Of a stretch of DNA of 64,000 nucleotides, positions 53,245 to 64,000 are shown in pieces. Source of the stretch: Pholis gunnellus. Lineage: Eukaryota; Chordata; Actinopteri; Perciformes; Pholidae. Each line of letters starts with the position of its first letter. The first letter of the stretch is position 1. The notes under the pieces are model-generated. The model searched no databases and had not been told where the DNA came from. It saw only the letters and a program-made list of their open reading frames with translations. Both the position numbers and the translations under genes were made by a program. Location: assembly GCA_910591455.2 (NCBI GenBank), contig OU342826.1, forward strand, positions 10,107,079-10,171,078, given 5' to 3'.

Positions 53245-53812
53245 TGTGTAGGGTTGGTTCACATTGTAGGCCACATATTGTTGTATTTGTTCTACTTTTG
53301 CTTTACCTCCTTGGTCCCGTAACCTTTACCGTTCCTCCCGTGTTTCCAGTCTCTTTCTCCTCCTCATGTCCTCAACTTTGGCCTTTTATCAAATGTCACT
53401 GACAGCTGACTTGCATGTGTGAAAAATGTTGGTTTTATATCCCCGCAACCCCAAGCCTAAAAGGTCAAAAATATACCTTTTTTATGCTTGGAGACATTTA
53501 GGTCTATAGGGTATTATCGTCATAAAAAAAAAAAGAAATACAACCAATCTGCTGTTCAGGAAAAGTTGGGTGACATTATATTTTGTTTTATGGATTTTCT
53601 CCTCCAATGATTTAAAGCTGGAGACAACTAAAGAAGCACACTTATACGTCAAGTTTTACGGCTTGAAAATGTCTAGCAACTAGCTCCACCTTCCATATTT
53701 CATTCCTCATTGCCCTCTCTCTCACGTCTTCATGAGAGCACAGTGTTTTATAAGAGTCTTTGGGATTCTCTGCCCCTTTACTGCACAAGCCTCTCGCCCT
53801 CAGCCTCTATAT

Positions 53813-53825
53813 CCCCCCCCCCCCC
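53813..53825. repeat. C13 homopolymer
   Basis: Uninterrupted run of 13 C in a pyrimidine-rich context. Confidence 0.93.
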
Positions 53826-54699
53826 GATCTACTCCTCTCTATTCCTACACGATGTGGTGCTTTCATGCTGCTTTACCAGAGGCAAAGTGCCACTGTGGCC
53901 GCCCCACACTGTCCGGTTACATATAATTGTATTACAGTAATCAGATTTTATTGCTGTTACACTGCAGGTACCCTAAACAACACAAGCGTACTAAAAGGAT
54001 TACAAACGCTTTCTGGTAAACTGTGAAAACAATCTCCGAAAATCACATTTAGATGTTGACAGTGGGCATTAAAGTAAGACTGTACAGCTGTGGAAGTCTA
54101 ACTTTACTTCATTTTATGCACTCCGCGGGTTTTGTCGCTACCCTCTCCCTTGTTCTGGTACGAGCAGCTCACGGTGGCGGACGTTAGCTAACACCAGGAA
54201 GATATTGCTGTATAACCGACTGATTGCCACTAGCCTCAGAGCAAATCCAGTTATTTGATCAACCAAATACAAGATCCATAAAAAGCCACGCCAGTGAGGA
54301 GTACACACACAGCTGACTGCAACGCCTCAGCTCAGCCAACTGTGGCTTGTGTTCATTCACTCATATCTGTACTCTACCGAGTGCTCCATTCCAGTTGCAT
54401 CCTCACGTCTAATAATTTCCACATTCGGGAATGCGGAGGCCATTCAAATGAAGTTTGCGATCGCTCCAACCATCAAGTGATCAAGACTCGGTGGTAAATA
54501 ACATTTAAGAGAATAATCATTCCCAAACACGCTGCAGCCAAACGCTGATTTTGTTGAAAGTAAAAAACTTGAATGGAGTCGTGATATTGCATACAGTGAT
54601 GAGCGTGTGGTGAATTCAAATAACCACACGAGCTGCCCTTCCCCATCGCCGACCCACGGTTCTTAAATCCCTCTTTTCACATCTTACTTAGGCCCCGCT

Positions 54700-54930
54700 T
54701 CATTTTAAGGCTCCCCCCCCTCTCTCCCCCGCTCCTCCCTGATATTTTATCCGCCTTTTCACCTCATCCACCCTCTCCTATTGCCCGCTCATCCCTCTTC
54801 CCATATCTCTCTTAATACAGGGCATTATTGCTCATTTTTTGGGTAAGTCGGCCAGTCATGCCTCCCCTTTCTTTTCCACTTTGCTTTCATTTCTCTCTCT
54901 CTCTGGCCCCTCTCGCCCTCATTCAACCAG
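54700..54930 (+). other. pyrimidine-rich stretch
   Basis: C/T-rich plus strand (CTCCC, TCTCT words), with no coding features. Confidence 0.65.
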
Positions 54931-55094
54931 TCGCTCTGTCAGCAGTTAATGGAAGCATAATGAGCTTGTTGTCTATGAAATGATGAGAAGCAGAAGTGAA
55001 TACAGCTGCCTGATGATCAAAGAGCATCCAGAAGCACTCACAGCTGGACAAAGCCGGGGTGCATACATGCCTCTACACAAATACAAGCTATGAC

Positions 55095-55095
55095 A

Positions 55096-55122
<27 letters not shown>
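55095..55122. repeat. (CA)14 microsatellite
   Basis: Perfect AC run followed by an A6 run. Confidence 0.95.
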
Positions 55123-55126
<4 letters not shown>

Positions 55127-57085
55127 ACCCACGCACAGAGGTGTTGTCTACTGAATCACAGACGCACCTGAATCCATTCTCTGTGGAGGTAAACGATTAG
55201 TACCTTGGACCCAAAAATCAGGCCAAATGCTATTTTTTTTTCTTCCCGTGCTCACTCCAAACACACCTCCCTCCATCTCACTCCTTCCTCCATCTCGCCC
55301 CCGCCCTCCTTTATCTCCCCGTTTCACTCCCTCGTTCTCACTCCTGCCAAAAGGTAGTCAGGGCAGAAATGGGTTTTTTCCGACTTCATAAGACTGCAGC
55401 GGCGCGCATGTGTCCACACACTGCTTGGCGTGTGTGTGCGTGTGTTTGTGTCAGACTAAGATTTGGATGTATTCTGAGCCAAGACACCCACACTGCAGCA
55501 TTTGACACAGCCAGAGGGAGCAAAGAACTAGAGAGAGAGAGCGAGCGAGAGAGAGAGAACAGAGGACACACAAGGGAAGGAAAGAAAAAGAAAAAATACA
55601 AGGAGGGATGATTTTGTGTTTGTTCCTAATCATGCATGCGTGACCTGCATTTGTGCGCCTTGTGTCAATCCCTTTCTACGTGAGAATGTGTATTTTTGTC
55701 TTTTTTTTTACATGCATCTTTTAAAAAACACATCAGCATAGTGTATCCCGTATGTGTACACGTGATCATTTGTGTCGATATTCATGTTGTCGTGTGCCCA
55801 CAGGCGAGCCCAGACCGAATGTACTTCCACGTCCTCGCTCTTTGTTAGAGCAGTTGAGGGATCACATGTTTATATCCGCATCATTGTCCCCGACACGTGT
55901 GCGTTTGTTTTGAACCCGTAGACAGCCAATCCGATGCAGAACAGAACTGAAATTCAATGAGGACTGGATTATATGACTGTAATCGTTATTTTTTCCAGAT
56001 GTCGATATATGTTTATGTGATGTACAACATGCTTTTATGCATGTACACATTTTTAAAAAAAGGCCTCACTAAACAACTATTAGTTTTTCATTAGTTTGCT
56101 CAGTCATTAAGGGGATACCCCTTCCCATCACTCCACACATCAGAAAATAGTGTCAAAAAATCAATTATGGACATGAATTGGCTCGGAATGATAGATGAAC
56201 AAACCTTCAGAATGTAGATTGGAATCAGTTTGGTTTATGTAAAGTACTGAAGTAGAGATTTCTGTCTCAGAGTCTGAGAAAAAACTCATTTTGAGGAAAA
56301 CGGCCTTTAAGGATATTTATTGTAAAATGACACATTTTGTCGACACTTCAGGCGAATGGGGTAAAAAATGAACTAAAGATATCGTGAAACTTACTCAGTT
56401 CATTACTTACATTGGGACAATTACTTTTTGTATTAAAAATGTTGAGATTTTATGTTTAATATGCAAATCGTACTGAAAGTCTATAATGGTTTACAATTTA
56501 AATGATTTTTCCATATTCGTATCAATTGTTTTCCTTTTAGTTTTCACACAAAAATAAATCATCAAGAAGGCGTCTAATTAACAATCACGCACGTCATTTG
56601 GAACACATTTGCAGGCATAATATGTGTTAATTTGTTTTATCCACACTCTTTTTGAATTGAAATAGCTTGTTATGGAAAAATGTAGTTAGTTGTCCACCAA
56701 GATTAAAAGGAAATAAAATTTAAAAAAATGTTAAATTACATTTCAGAGTAAGAGCAAAACAGAAAGAACGAGAGAGTGGCTGATTGGATGGGAAAGATGG
56801 AGCGCTGATGAGTGTTGTGTGTGTGTGCAGACAGAGTGCCATTCAGACCGACACGGAGAGGGGAAACAAAAGAAAAGCAAGAGAAGGAAAGAGAAATAAG
56901 AGTGAACAAGTGATGGTAAACATAGAATAATACAGAGACGGTTACCTTAACACAGGTAAGAGAGAGAGGGTAAGAGAAAGACAAGAGGGGAGGGCAGAAT
57001 GTGAAGTAAGTTGACTGAAGCCTTATCCCATGTGCATAATCAGGGAGCCACACTAAACAGGGAAAACTGCTGATGCCAGTGAGTC

Positions 57086-57114
57086 TGTGTGTGCGTGTGC
57101 GTGTGCGTGTGTGT
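57086..57114. repeat. (GTGTGC)n repeat
   Basis: GT run with regular GC substitutions every six bases. Confidence 0.88.
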
Positions 57115-58755
57115 CTAATCCAGTTTCATTAACAGCTTTTGCTGTCTTATACAACTTAAAAGGAGAGGTGAGGGAGGAGAGAGCAAGTGAGGGGGAGGAA
57201 GGGCATCTCCCATTCCTCTCTTCCTCCTCTTCGATGCAACATAAGCGTTGCCTGTTTTTTTCGGTTTCATTCACTCAGTGCTCACACTTTATGGTGAGAA
57301 CAGAGAGAATGTGCTTCAGTGAACCGTTTGTTCAGTCAAAACGCACCAGAAGAAAAAAAAAGAGAAAAAAGTCCCGTCTTTCCAATTTAATTTCCCCATA
57401 GGCAAATTGTCTTTCTTCCATCGCTCCTCATCAGAGAGAGATCGCACTTTTCACTGCACGCTGCAGCACATTATGGCCGCCATTCTGCTGCTCGCGTTTG
57501 GAGGATTTCTCTGGAAAAATGTGTTCTTCGTGTCTTCTCTCAGTCCTCAGAGGGAAGAGCTGGCAGGAAGCAGGACCCGCGTGCACTACAGTACACGCAG
57601 CTAGATATACTTTACATCATTAGGATTCCTCACAGGGAATAATGTAGCGCGAGGTCGTCAGCGTTGCGAAAATGAGGCCTGACAGGGAATCAACACCCAC
57701 AACGTGACGCTGATGATTTCATTACAAGCCACGGCGCAATTTAGAAGCCTTCTGCCAGAAAAGTAGCCCAGCGTGCACGTCAGTAGTCTGGGACTAATGT
57801 CTTTTGGGCAGAAGCCATCGCTCATTAATCCAATTAGAAATCTACAAAATGGACCGGACGCCCTGACGGCAGAGTTTAACGTCAAATTACGGGGTCACCG
57901 TGCTCGAAGAACAGATCTCAATATGAAGTATTCAGTAAAACAATGCAGCTACATTGCCAGCTCCTCGTGATTTAACTTCCGCAACTATATAAAATGAATG
58001 TTTATGTCTGACATCTGTGGATAAAGTGCAGCAGAAACTAAAATAAACTCCCCAAAAACTGCCACCGAGCCTCCCACCAGCAGCAGCACGTTTTATGATC
58101 CCTTTAAAACATTTCGCGTGAAAAGCGCAGGTTTGGCTCATTACATTTACAATGACTCCGTTTCATTAAGTCCGCCAGTAAAATTAACTTAAACGCAGCC
58201 GTTATTATTCACATCTGTGCGTTTCCTGACGTGAACGGGGTCTATAAGTAAGGTGCAGACAACAGAACAAAGCACGTGCCCCGTTTAAAGCACTTGAGTT
58301 TGTTTTTACCAAACTCTAAACGTGTTACTGCCGTCATTTGACCCGTGATTGCCTTTAGGGCCATTTCAACTTGCCATTTGCCAGTGTTGTCGCGCGGGTA
58401 ATTGACACAACGTTCTCCCAATCATTTGTGTCTCCGACTGCCATCTGATGCGCTTTGATTGTTTAGACGGTCGTTTTGTAGGCGGGATGTCCTCAACCCC
58501 CCCCCCCGCTAGTTTTGATCTCACCTGCGTAAATGACGCACATCAGTTTGTTTTCTCGCCATTTCACATCGCTTTTTTTTCACAACACGGTGAATATGAA
58601 GCACAATCAAACAGAAAATAAAGATCTGGATCATTCCGCAGTTTGAGTACAGTTACCCTACTTCTGTACCGACCGCCGCTGTGACCGTATATTATTCATG
58701 AGCGTGCACTTCTCACTGTTCTCTGCTGCACAATGTGATACAAACAGTGCCCCGT

Positions 58756-58778
58756 GCTTGCTTGCTTGCTTGCTTGCT
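58756..58778. repeat. (GCTT)5 microsatellite
   Basis: Five perfect GCTT units plus GCT. Confidence 0.95.
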
Positions 58779-58779
58779 G

Positions 58780-59110
58780 CTCTCTCCCACCATTTTCCTC
58801 CTCCATCCCTCCACCTTTCCCTTGGCTCTAATTTCAGAGAGTACAGTTGGCTTGAGTCCCCTCCACCCCCCAGCTGGCAGAAATAATCAATACCTCCCCT
58901 CTCTCTTTTGTCTTTGCCTCACTTCCTTTTGTCTCAGTCCCTGCATCCTCTGACCACCTCACACTCTCTGTCTCCTATTACAATAAGAGCAGGTTCATCT
59001 CGTTATCCTTTCCTGCTCCCTCCGTCCATTTCTCTCTGCTTTACGTTCTATTCCTTTCTCATCCTCCATCTTTGCCTTCATCTTTGCCTCCCTTTTAGCT
59101 CGTCTCATAC
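58780..59110 (+). other. pyrimidine-rich stretch
   Basis: C/T-rich plus strand with CTCC, TTTC and CTCTC words. The 153-codon open frame across it (58908-59369) is simple-sequence derived. Confidence 0.7.
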
Positions 59111-59278
59111 GGCTGCCTATCCCGCCCCAGGGGACTCCATCCCCAAGAAGCCTCATCTTAAAACTCACACACACATCACTCACACTTCTATACACTTTGA
59201 TGAACTACACACGTTCATGGGCAGCACTGCCCATTTCAATATCACACTTGGTCGTGGGCTTGAGTCGACAAATGTGTG

Positions 59279-59279
59279 C

Positions 59280-59344
<65 letters not shown>
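59279..59344. repeat. (CA)33 microsatellite
   Basis: Perfect CA run of 66 bases ending at GGGCGCG. Confidence 0.97.
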
Positions 59345-59346
<2 letters not shown>

Positions 59347-59757
59347 GCGCGAGGATTCTGCAGGCGTGAGGCTGCACGCCGCGGACGCTCAAAATAGCAG
59401 CCATCCAATCACCAAGCGCCAATGTCACCCTGAGATGCAAGGCTCCTGCACGACTTCATGCATCCGATATTACACACGCCCCGGGAAACATGTTGTTATT
59501 CTACATGCACACAGCTGACATGGATGGTATTCTTTAGACTGAAGACAATGCTTTTGTGCATGTGGTAATCACTTGATTTCCATGATGTGGAGATGTTGCA
59601 CACCATGCTGCCCTAGGTGTCATTTTGGAGTGGGATTTAAGCGATGGACATATTATCAAAGTGACCAAGACGGCAGTCTTCTACCTGAGACATGTTCCCA
59701 AAGTTATGCAGTTCTTAATAAAGCATAATGCTTGAGAAATGGATTCATACGTTCATT

Positions 59758-60337
59758 ACTGGCAGGTTGGACTATAGTAACGCCCTCTTCATTGGCCTAC
59801 CGATAACAGGAAGACCGCCACCAGTTCAGAACCAAGACTTTGAACAAAGAGAGACCACATCATGCCTGTTTTAGCTCCCCAGTACTTTTACAGTTGCGTT
59901 TCAGGTTCTTTTACACACATACAAAGCCTTTAATGATACACCAGATTGATCAGATGTTTTAATTCCTAAATTAAATGGGGGGGGGGGGATGCTTATAGCT
60001 AATCTCCTCCTAGACTCTAGAACAGCCACATTAATATGCAAGCTCTGCTGACACTTCAAAAAACAACTGAAGACCTACTTATTCAGGCTAAGTTTTTATC
60101 TTTTTCTACTACTATCAAATCTACTTTTATTTCTCTGCCTTCTCATTGTTGCCTTTATTGCATTTTTATTAACTTTGTTTATTCTCTGCATTTGATTTAT
60201 GTTGTGTGTTGCTTTTACTATCATACTTAAAAGCACCTTTAAACTGCATTTTATGTATGAAAGGCAGTACACAAATTAAGTTATTGCCATCATTTTTATT
60301 ATTAGTATTATTAGTAGTAGTAGTCGTCGTAGTACAC
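59758..60337 (+). mobile_element. L2-like non-LTR retrotransposon, degenerate 3' end
   Basis: The plus strand keeps broken pieces of the C-terminus of an L2-clade LINE reverse transcriptase, in this order: TGRLDYSNALFIGLP, a TKTLNKERPHHA block, VAFQVLLHTYKAFND, a frame-shifted YS-SPPRL-NS block, and TFKKQLKTYLFRLSF. After them come an AT-rich 3' tail and (ATT)/(AGT)-type repeats (about 60290-60340), which is how L2 copies end. Stops and frame changes (a G12 run at 59977-59988 lies inside) show it is dead. Only the last part of ORF2 is present, as expected for a 5'-truncated insertion. It is antisense to pc. Confidence 0.88.
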
Positions 60338-60659
60338 AACCTGAGTGTCGATACTGCCCAAATGGTGAAAAGATGACTCTGAACAAGATATCTTTGTTTC
60401 TGTAATTTGAGAAATACTTGATAGTTTTACCTCTTGGGGCCTTTAGAAATAATGCAAATTAATCAACCTGAGAATCAAACATCACTGGTACCACATGCAA
60501 AACAGTTTGGAAAGCAATGTGCTATTGGATTGGGTCTTTTCTTTTAATCTTAGATGATTTTGAATTGGTCTTCAAATGGTCCCGTCTGTCTACTTTGACG
60601 TTGTTGACCCTCCTATATTAATTGTAACAATAGATGACAAATGAGAACATATAAGTTGA

Positions 60660-60920
60660 GCAGCAGAGAAGACAAAGAGGAAAGGAGCCAACTGTAGGTT
60701 TAGACTCTAAAGAGAACAGAATATGAAAGAGGGACACGGCACAAAGAAGAACCACGGAAGGAAAGAGAACCGACAGGGAACAGATGGAGACAACGAAGAC
60801 GAGAAGTCAAGATAAATAGTGAAGGGCTGAAAAACATGAGGCAAGAAAATACATTTTGAATTAGAGAAAGGAAAACTGACTGATTCATGAGCTTACTGGG
60901 AAAAGGAGAGGAACATTTTT
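60660..60920 (+). other. purine-rich stretch
   Basis: A/G-rich plus strand following the L2-like LINE. Nothing coding. Confidence 0.6.
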
Positions 60921-61092
60921 TTTTTCATCTAGCCCATTTCCAAATGCTGGTTTTCATGATAGAATATTAAAATATGCTTTCAGGGCAAAAAGCGCTGCTG
61001 GCTTCGAAGTCAGAAATGGGAACACAAATACAGTTCATGAGTCTGGAAGTCGCAATAATGTTTACAGAACACGGACCACCTCCAGGGACCCA

Positions 61093-61118
61093 GTGTGTGT
61101 GTGTGTGTGTGTGTGTGT
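61093..61118. repeat. (GT)13 microsatellite
   Basis: Perfect GT run. Confidence 0.96.
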
Positions 61119-61215
61119 CCGTCCACTGCGAGCATGTCATCTCTGCACCCACCGTCGCCAAGGTGATTGACAGCAGAACTAATTTCACATTTATCACCCT
61201 TGGTGGATTGACAGA

Positions 61216-61328
<113 letters not shown>

Positions 61329-62324
61329 ACGTCAGGCCGCAGACGCTTTCACGCAAATTTTAACACAAATTTATCTTAAACCAATATATGCACCCAGAGG
61401 AGAGACATCTCTTTCCTTTATTCACGTAAAACATTTGTTCCATGTTTTTCAAGTACTTCAAGGTCACAGGAAAGCACTTTGCATTAAAGGTTGGAGACAC
61501 GTACGTCCAAAAATGTAAGCACTCAATTCACAACGTAATATTCAGTACTTTTTAGTACTTTTTGTGCGGCCAAACTATTGGCTAAACCAAACTGAATTGA
61601 GTTCTGTTCCACCAACATTAACTAAAAACTACAATGTCAAAAAAAAAAGTTATCAACCTTTACATTTGTGACACATTTATGAAGATCTACATCGCCAGTA
61701 AGAACGAAGGGGCTTAGCAGTGACGTGCATGTGCAGAGTGCTGATGAGTTGCAGACATATTAGGGTGCTTTGGAGTAGCAGCTCTCTCGGGGGGATGGTG
61801 GGAAAACGAGCCGGCAAAGGACTGAAAATGTACGACAAATTATTTCTACCCCGGTTCTCAAAAAAAAAAAGAAGAAGAAACACTCAACCACAAATGATGC
61901 TTCCCTTCAAATCATCAGGCGCACAGATTTTCAAATCTGTCTCCTGCTCCCCTCTCTCCATCTCACTCTTAAAACACAGCGGCAATAATTAGAATTTCAT
62001 GCCCTCTGCCGCTCCGCTCGCTTCGCAGGAGCCCGAAAAAAGGGGAGAAGCGTCGCTTACTGGCCCAGCTTCAATGTTCTCTGCTAATTTCTGCCAAAAA
62101 GAACCCAAAACGGTAACGAAACGGAGTAGGTGAGGCTGCGTCACATGCAACGTCACATGCAACAAAGTCTCGACTGTCAGCGCTCCTCAGCCACACAAGT
62201 GGAAGAAGTGAATTCCTCCCTGTCTTAAGGTTAAACCCATAAATATGCCATGAAACAAAAATGGCAGACGGCGAGGCCTTGCTGACATTGAAGTCACCTA
62301 TAAACACACACCTGCTTGTCTTTC

Positions 62325-62330
<6 letters not shown>

Positions 62331-62354
<24 letters not shown>
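62331..62354. repeat. (CA)12 microsatellite
   Basis: Preceded by CTCTCT and followed by GAGAGA. Confidence 0.95.
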
Positions 62355-62355
<1 letters not shown>

Positions 62356-64000
62356 AGAGAAACGTTGAGCCAATTAGACTGATGTCCACAGACGTCTACG
62401 GTGAGCTTACCTGCATGCTAAAACTAATAGTTAATGAGGTGTGCCTGTTATTCCAAGGTGTTCTCACTGCTAGTCTCATTTTGATGGCATCCGAAAACAC
62501 GTTTTGTCCTTCAAACATGCGAACACACTGGTGCATCATCAAGCAGGTTCAAACCATTAAAAGAAGAACATCTATTGCATCAGCTCAAAAAGCTTCATCG
62601 CGTTGGATCACAGACTCACGTTTTCCGTTCTGCTTATAATCCTTCACGACAGCTAGCTTTGCCAAATCCCGATCATGATATAGCGGCTCGGACATTGGGC
62701 AGAAACTTGTTGCCAAACTGAAACATGAAGACAAATCCGAGATTCACTGGGAAAAAGCCCAACGTGTGTGTGAGGCAGTGAAACACAGGAAATAGATATG
62801 GCCAAAGGGTTGTATTACTGTATCTGGAGACTGGGATGGAGTATAAACAAAACCGTTTCCACAACAAAGGAAACCTCGAGAACCAACCAAACCAGAGTCA
62901 CACCACCATATTAACAGGAACAGATCTAGCACTTACATGCATTTGCTTGATCTGGCCAAAAAAAAAAAAAAATGAAAAGAAAAAAAAAAATCTGCATAAT
63001 CTGCTGCCATTATACGGTTTGTCTAATTACCACAGAAGGGTGAATAATTAACCAAATGAGCCAACTGACCCAAATGCATTATGCTTGCTGAAATGTACAG
63101 GGCTACGTCATGATGTAGCGCTTTAGATGTTATGCACACAAAATGAAAATAAAAGCAATTTGGGAAAAAAAAGAAACCTGTCCAACTGAAAAATATCTGA
63201 ATATCATTGGGCAACCGACCACTAGACTGGACAACACAGGAAGTGGACAAGCTGGCCAACCCCCACAACAACTTCTAGTGCTTTAAAGTGTCCTTTGCTC
63301 CCAGGGTGGCATGAAACCTATTTCCCAGACATGCATCTTGAAACTCTCTGAAAAGAAAAAGGACCTGTGACCACCGTTTAATGGCACGTTATTATAAAAG
63401 TTGCAGCAGGCGGCTGGAGTTTTACAGCACAGACCTGCAATGGCATTGTGGGTAGTTTTTTGGCAAAATCTATGAAGTCAAACCTAGAAAGAAAATGTCC
63501 CAGTTTGAGGCTATCCCTAAATAAATAATTTTGGGCTGCATGATTTCCCCATTTGCTGTCCCCATTGTTTATACGTTAACAAGTGTTGGAGCCCTGAGAG
63601 TTTAATATAACGTCTGAGGCACGGTATTCTAGGTCTCTCTGGTTACATCATAGGCTCGTGCAGCATATGCGTTGGGAGGGTAAACCACAGCCCATGTGGG
63701 CACAGATGTTGCGTGCCTCATAAGCAGCATGGGCAACTTGTTGACGGTTAAGAAACGGGGATTTAGGCCTAAAGTGGGTACTCAACCTCACTTCCTGTCA
63801 TCAAAACTAATGCTCACCAAGCAAAAACAAAGCACAGGGTGGGGAGGGGGGCTCTGCTAACTGCAGCTAAACCTCCGACGGACTGCTGCATTCAAACCTC
63901 CTCAAACACACTGCAGATGCAAAACTATGCGATACAACCGCTGCAAAGCAACACAGACATCAGAGGTATTAAGAAAGCAGACGTTATGGATGAATGAACA

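Noticed and set aside
57407..57604. 65-codon frame with a hydrophobic MAAILLLAFGGFLW segment like a signal peptide
   Set aside because: A single short frame with no homologue I know and no promoter or poly-A signal. The resemblance could easily be chance.
62050..62100. Minus-strand AAGCTGGGCCAGTAAGC, resembling the KLAKQ end of the exon before exon A
   Set aside because: The frame and residues do not match (no Ser-Val-Lys-Leu-Ala-Lys-Gln), the donor phase is wrong, and the sequence before it is not PC.

Overview
The window is animal, and most likely teleost fish, genomic DNA. Three things point that way: the only recognisable coding sequence has spliced, vertebrate-type exons; simple repeats are very dense, dominated by (CA)n; and there are remnants of fish-type interspersed repeats, including an L2-like LINE tail. 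Nothing bacterial or viral is present, and a 100-base run of N (47046-47145) marks a scaffold gap.

The window lies inside one gene on the minus strand: pyruvate carboxylase (pc), the biotin-dependent mitochondrial enzyme that makes oxaloacetate from pyruvate. Two consecutive exons are visible. Exon A (44314 down to 44196, 119 bp) and exon B (20488 down to 20326, 163 bp) join in frame through a split Asp codon. Together they encode 94 residues of the C-terminal part of the biotin carboxylase domain, matching about residues 302-395 of the human protein. The intron between them is 23,707 bp. I found no other pc exon in the 19.7 kb upstream of exon A or the 20.3 kb downstream of exon B, so at least three very long introns meet here.

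Layout: 1-20325 is the intron after exon B, with microsatellites, a roughly 1 kb purine-rich block (about 9650-10640), a likely LINE tail (about 5490-5870) and two diverged local duplications. 20489-44195 is the intron between A and B, with the longest (GT)n and one of the longest (CA)n arrays, several purine-rich blocks, two fish-repeat fragments or degenerate repeats, and two AT-rich stretches dense in homeodomain-type cores. 44315-64000 is the intron before exon A, with the assembly gap, an 82-unit (CA)n array, a 10-bp minisatellite and the L2-like LINE.

The points most worth a second look: the polypyrimidine tract of the exon B acceptor is itself a (TC)17 microsatellite; dinucleotide repeats are strongly biased so that the pc pre-mRNA would carry (UG)n; and a diverged pair of about 120-bp elements flanks exon B. 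I did not find a convincing previously undescribed system. Most long open frames here are artefacts of simple sequence.
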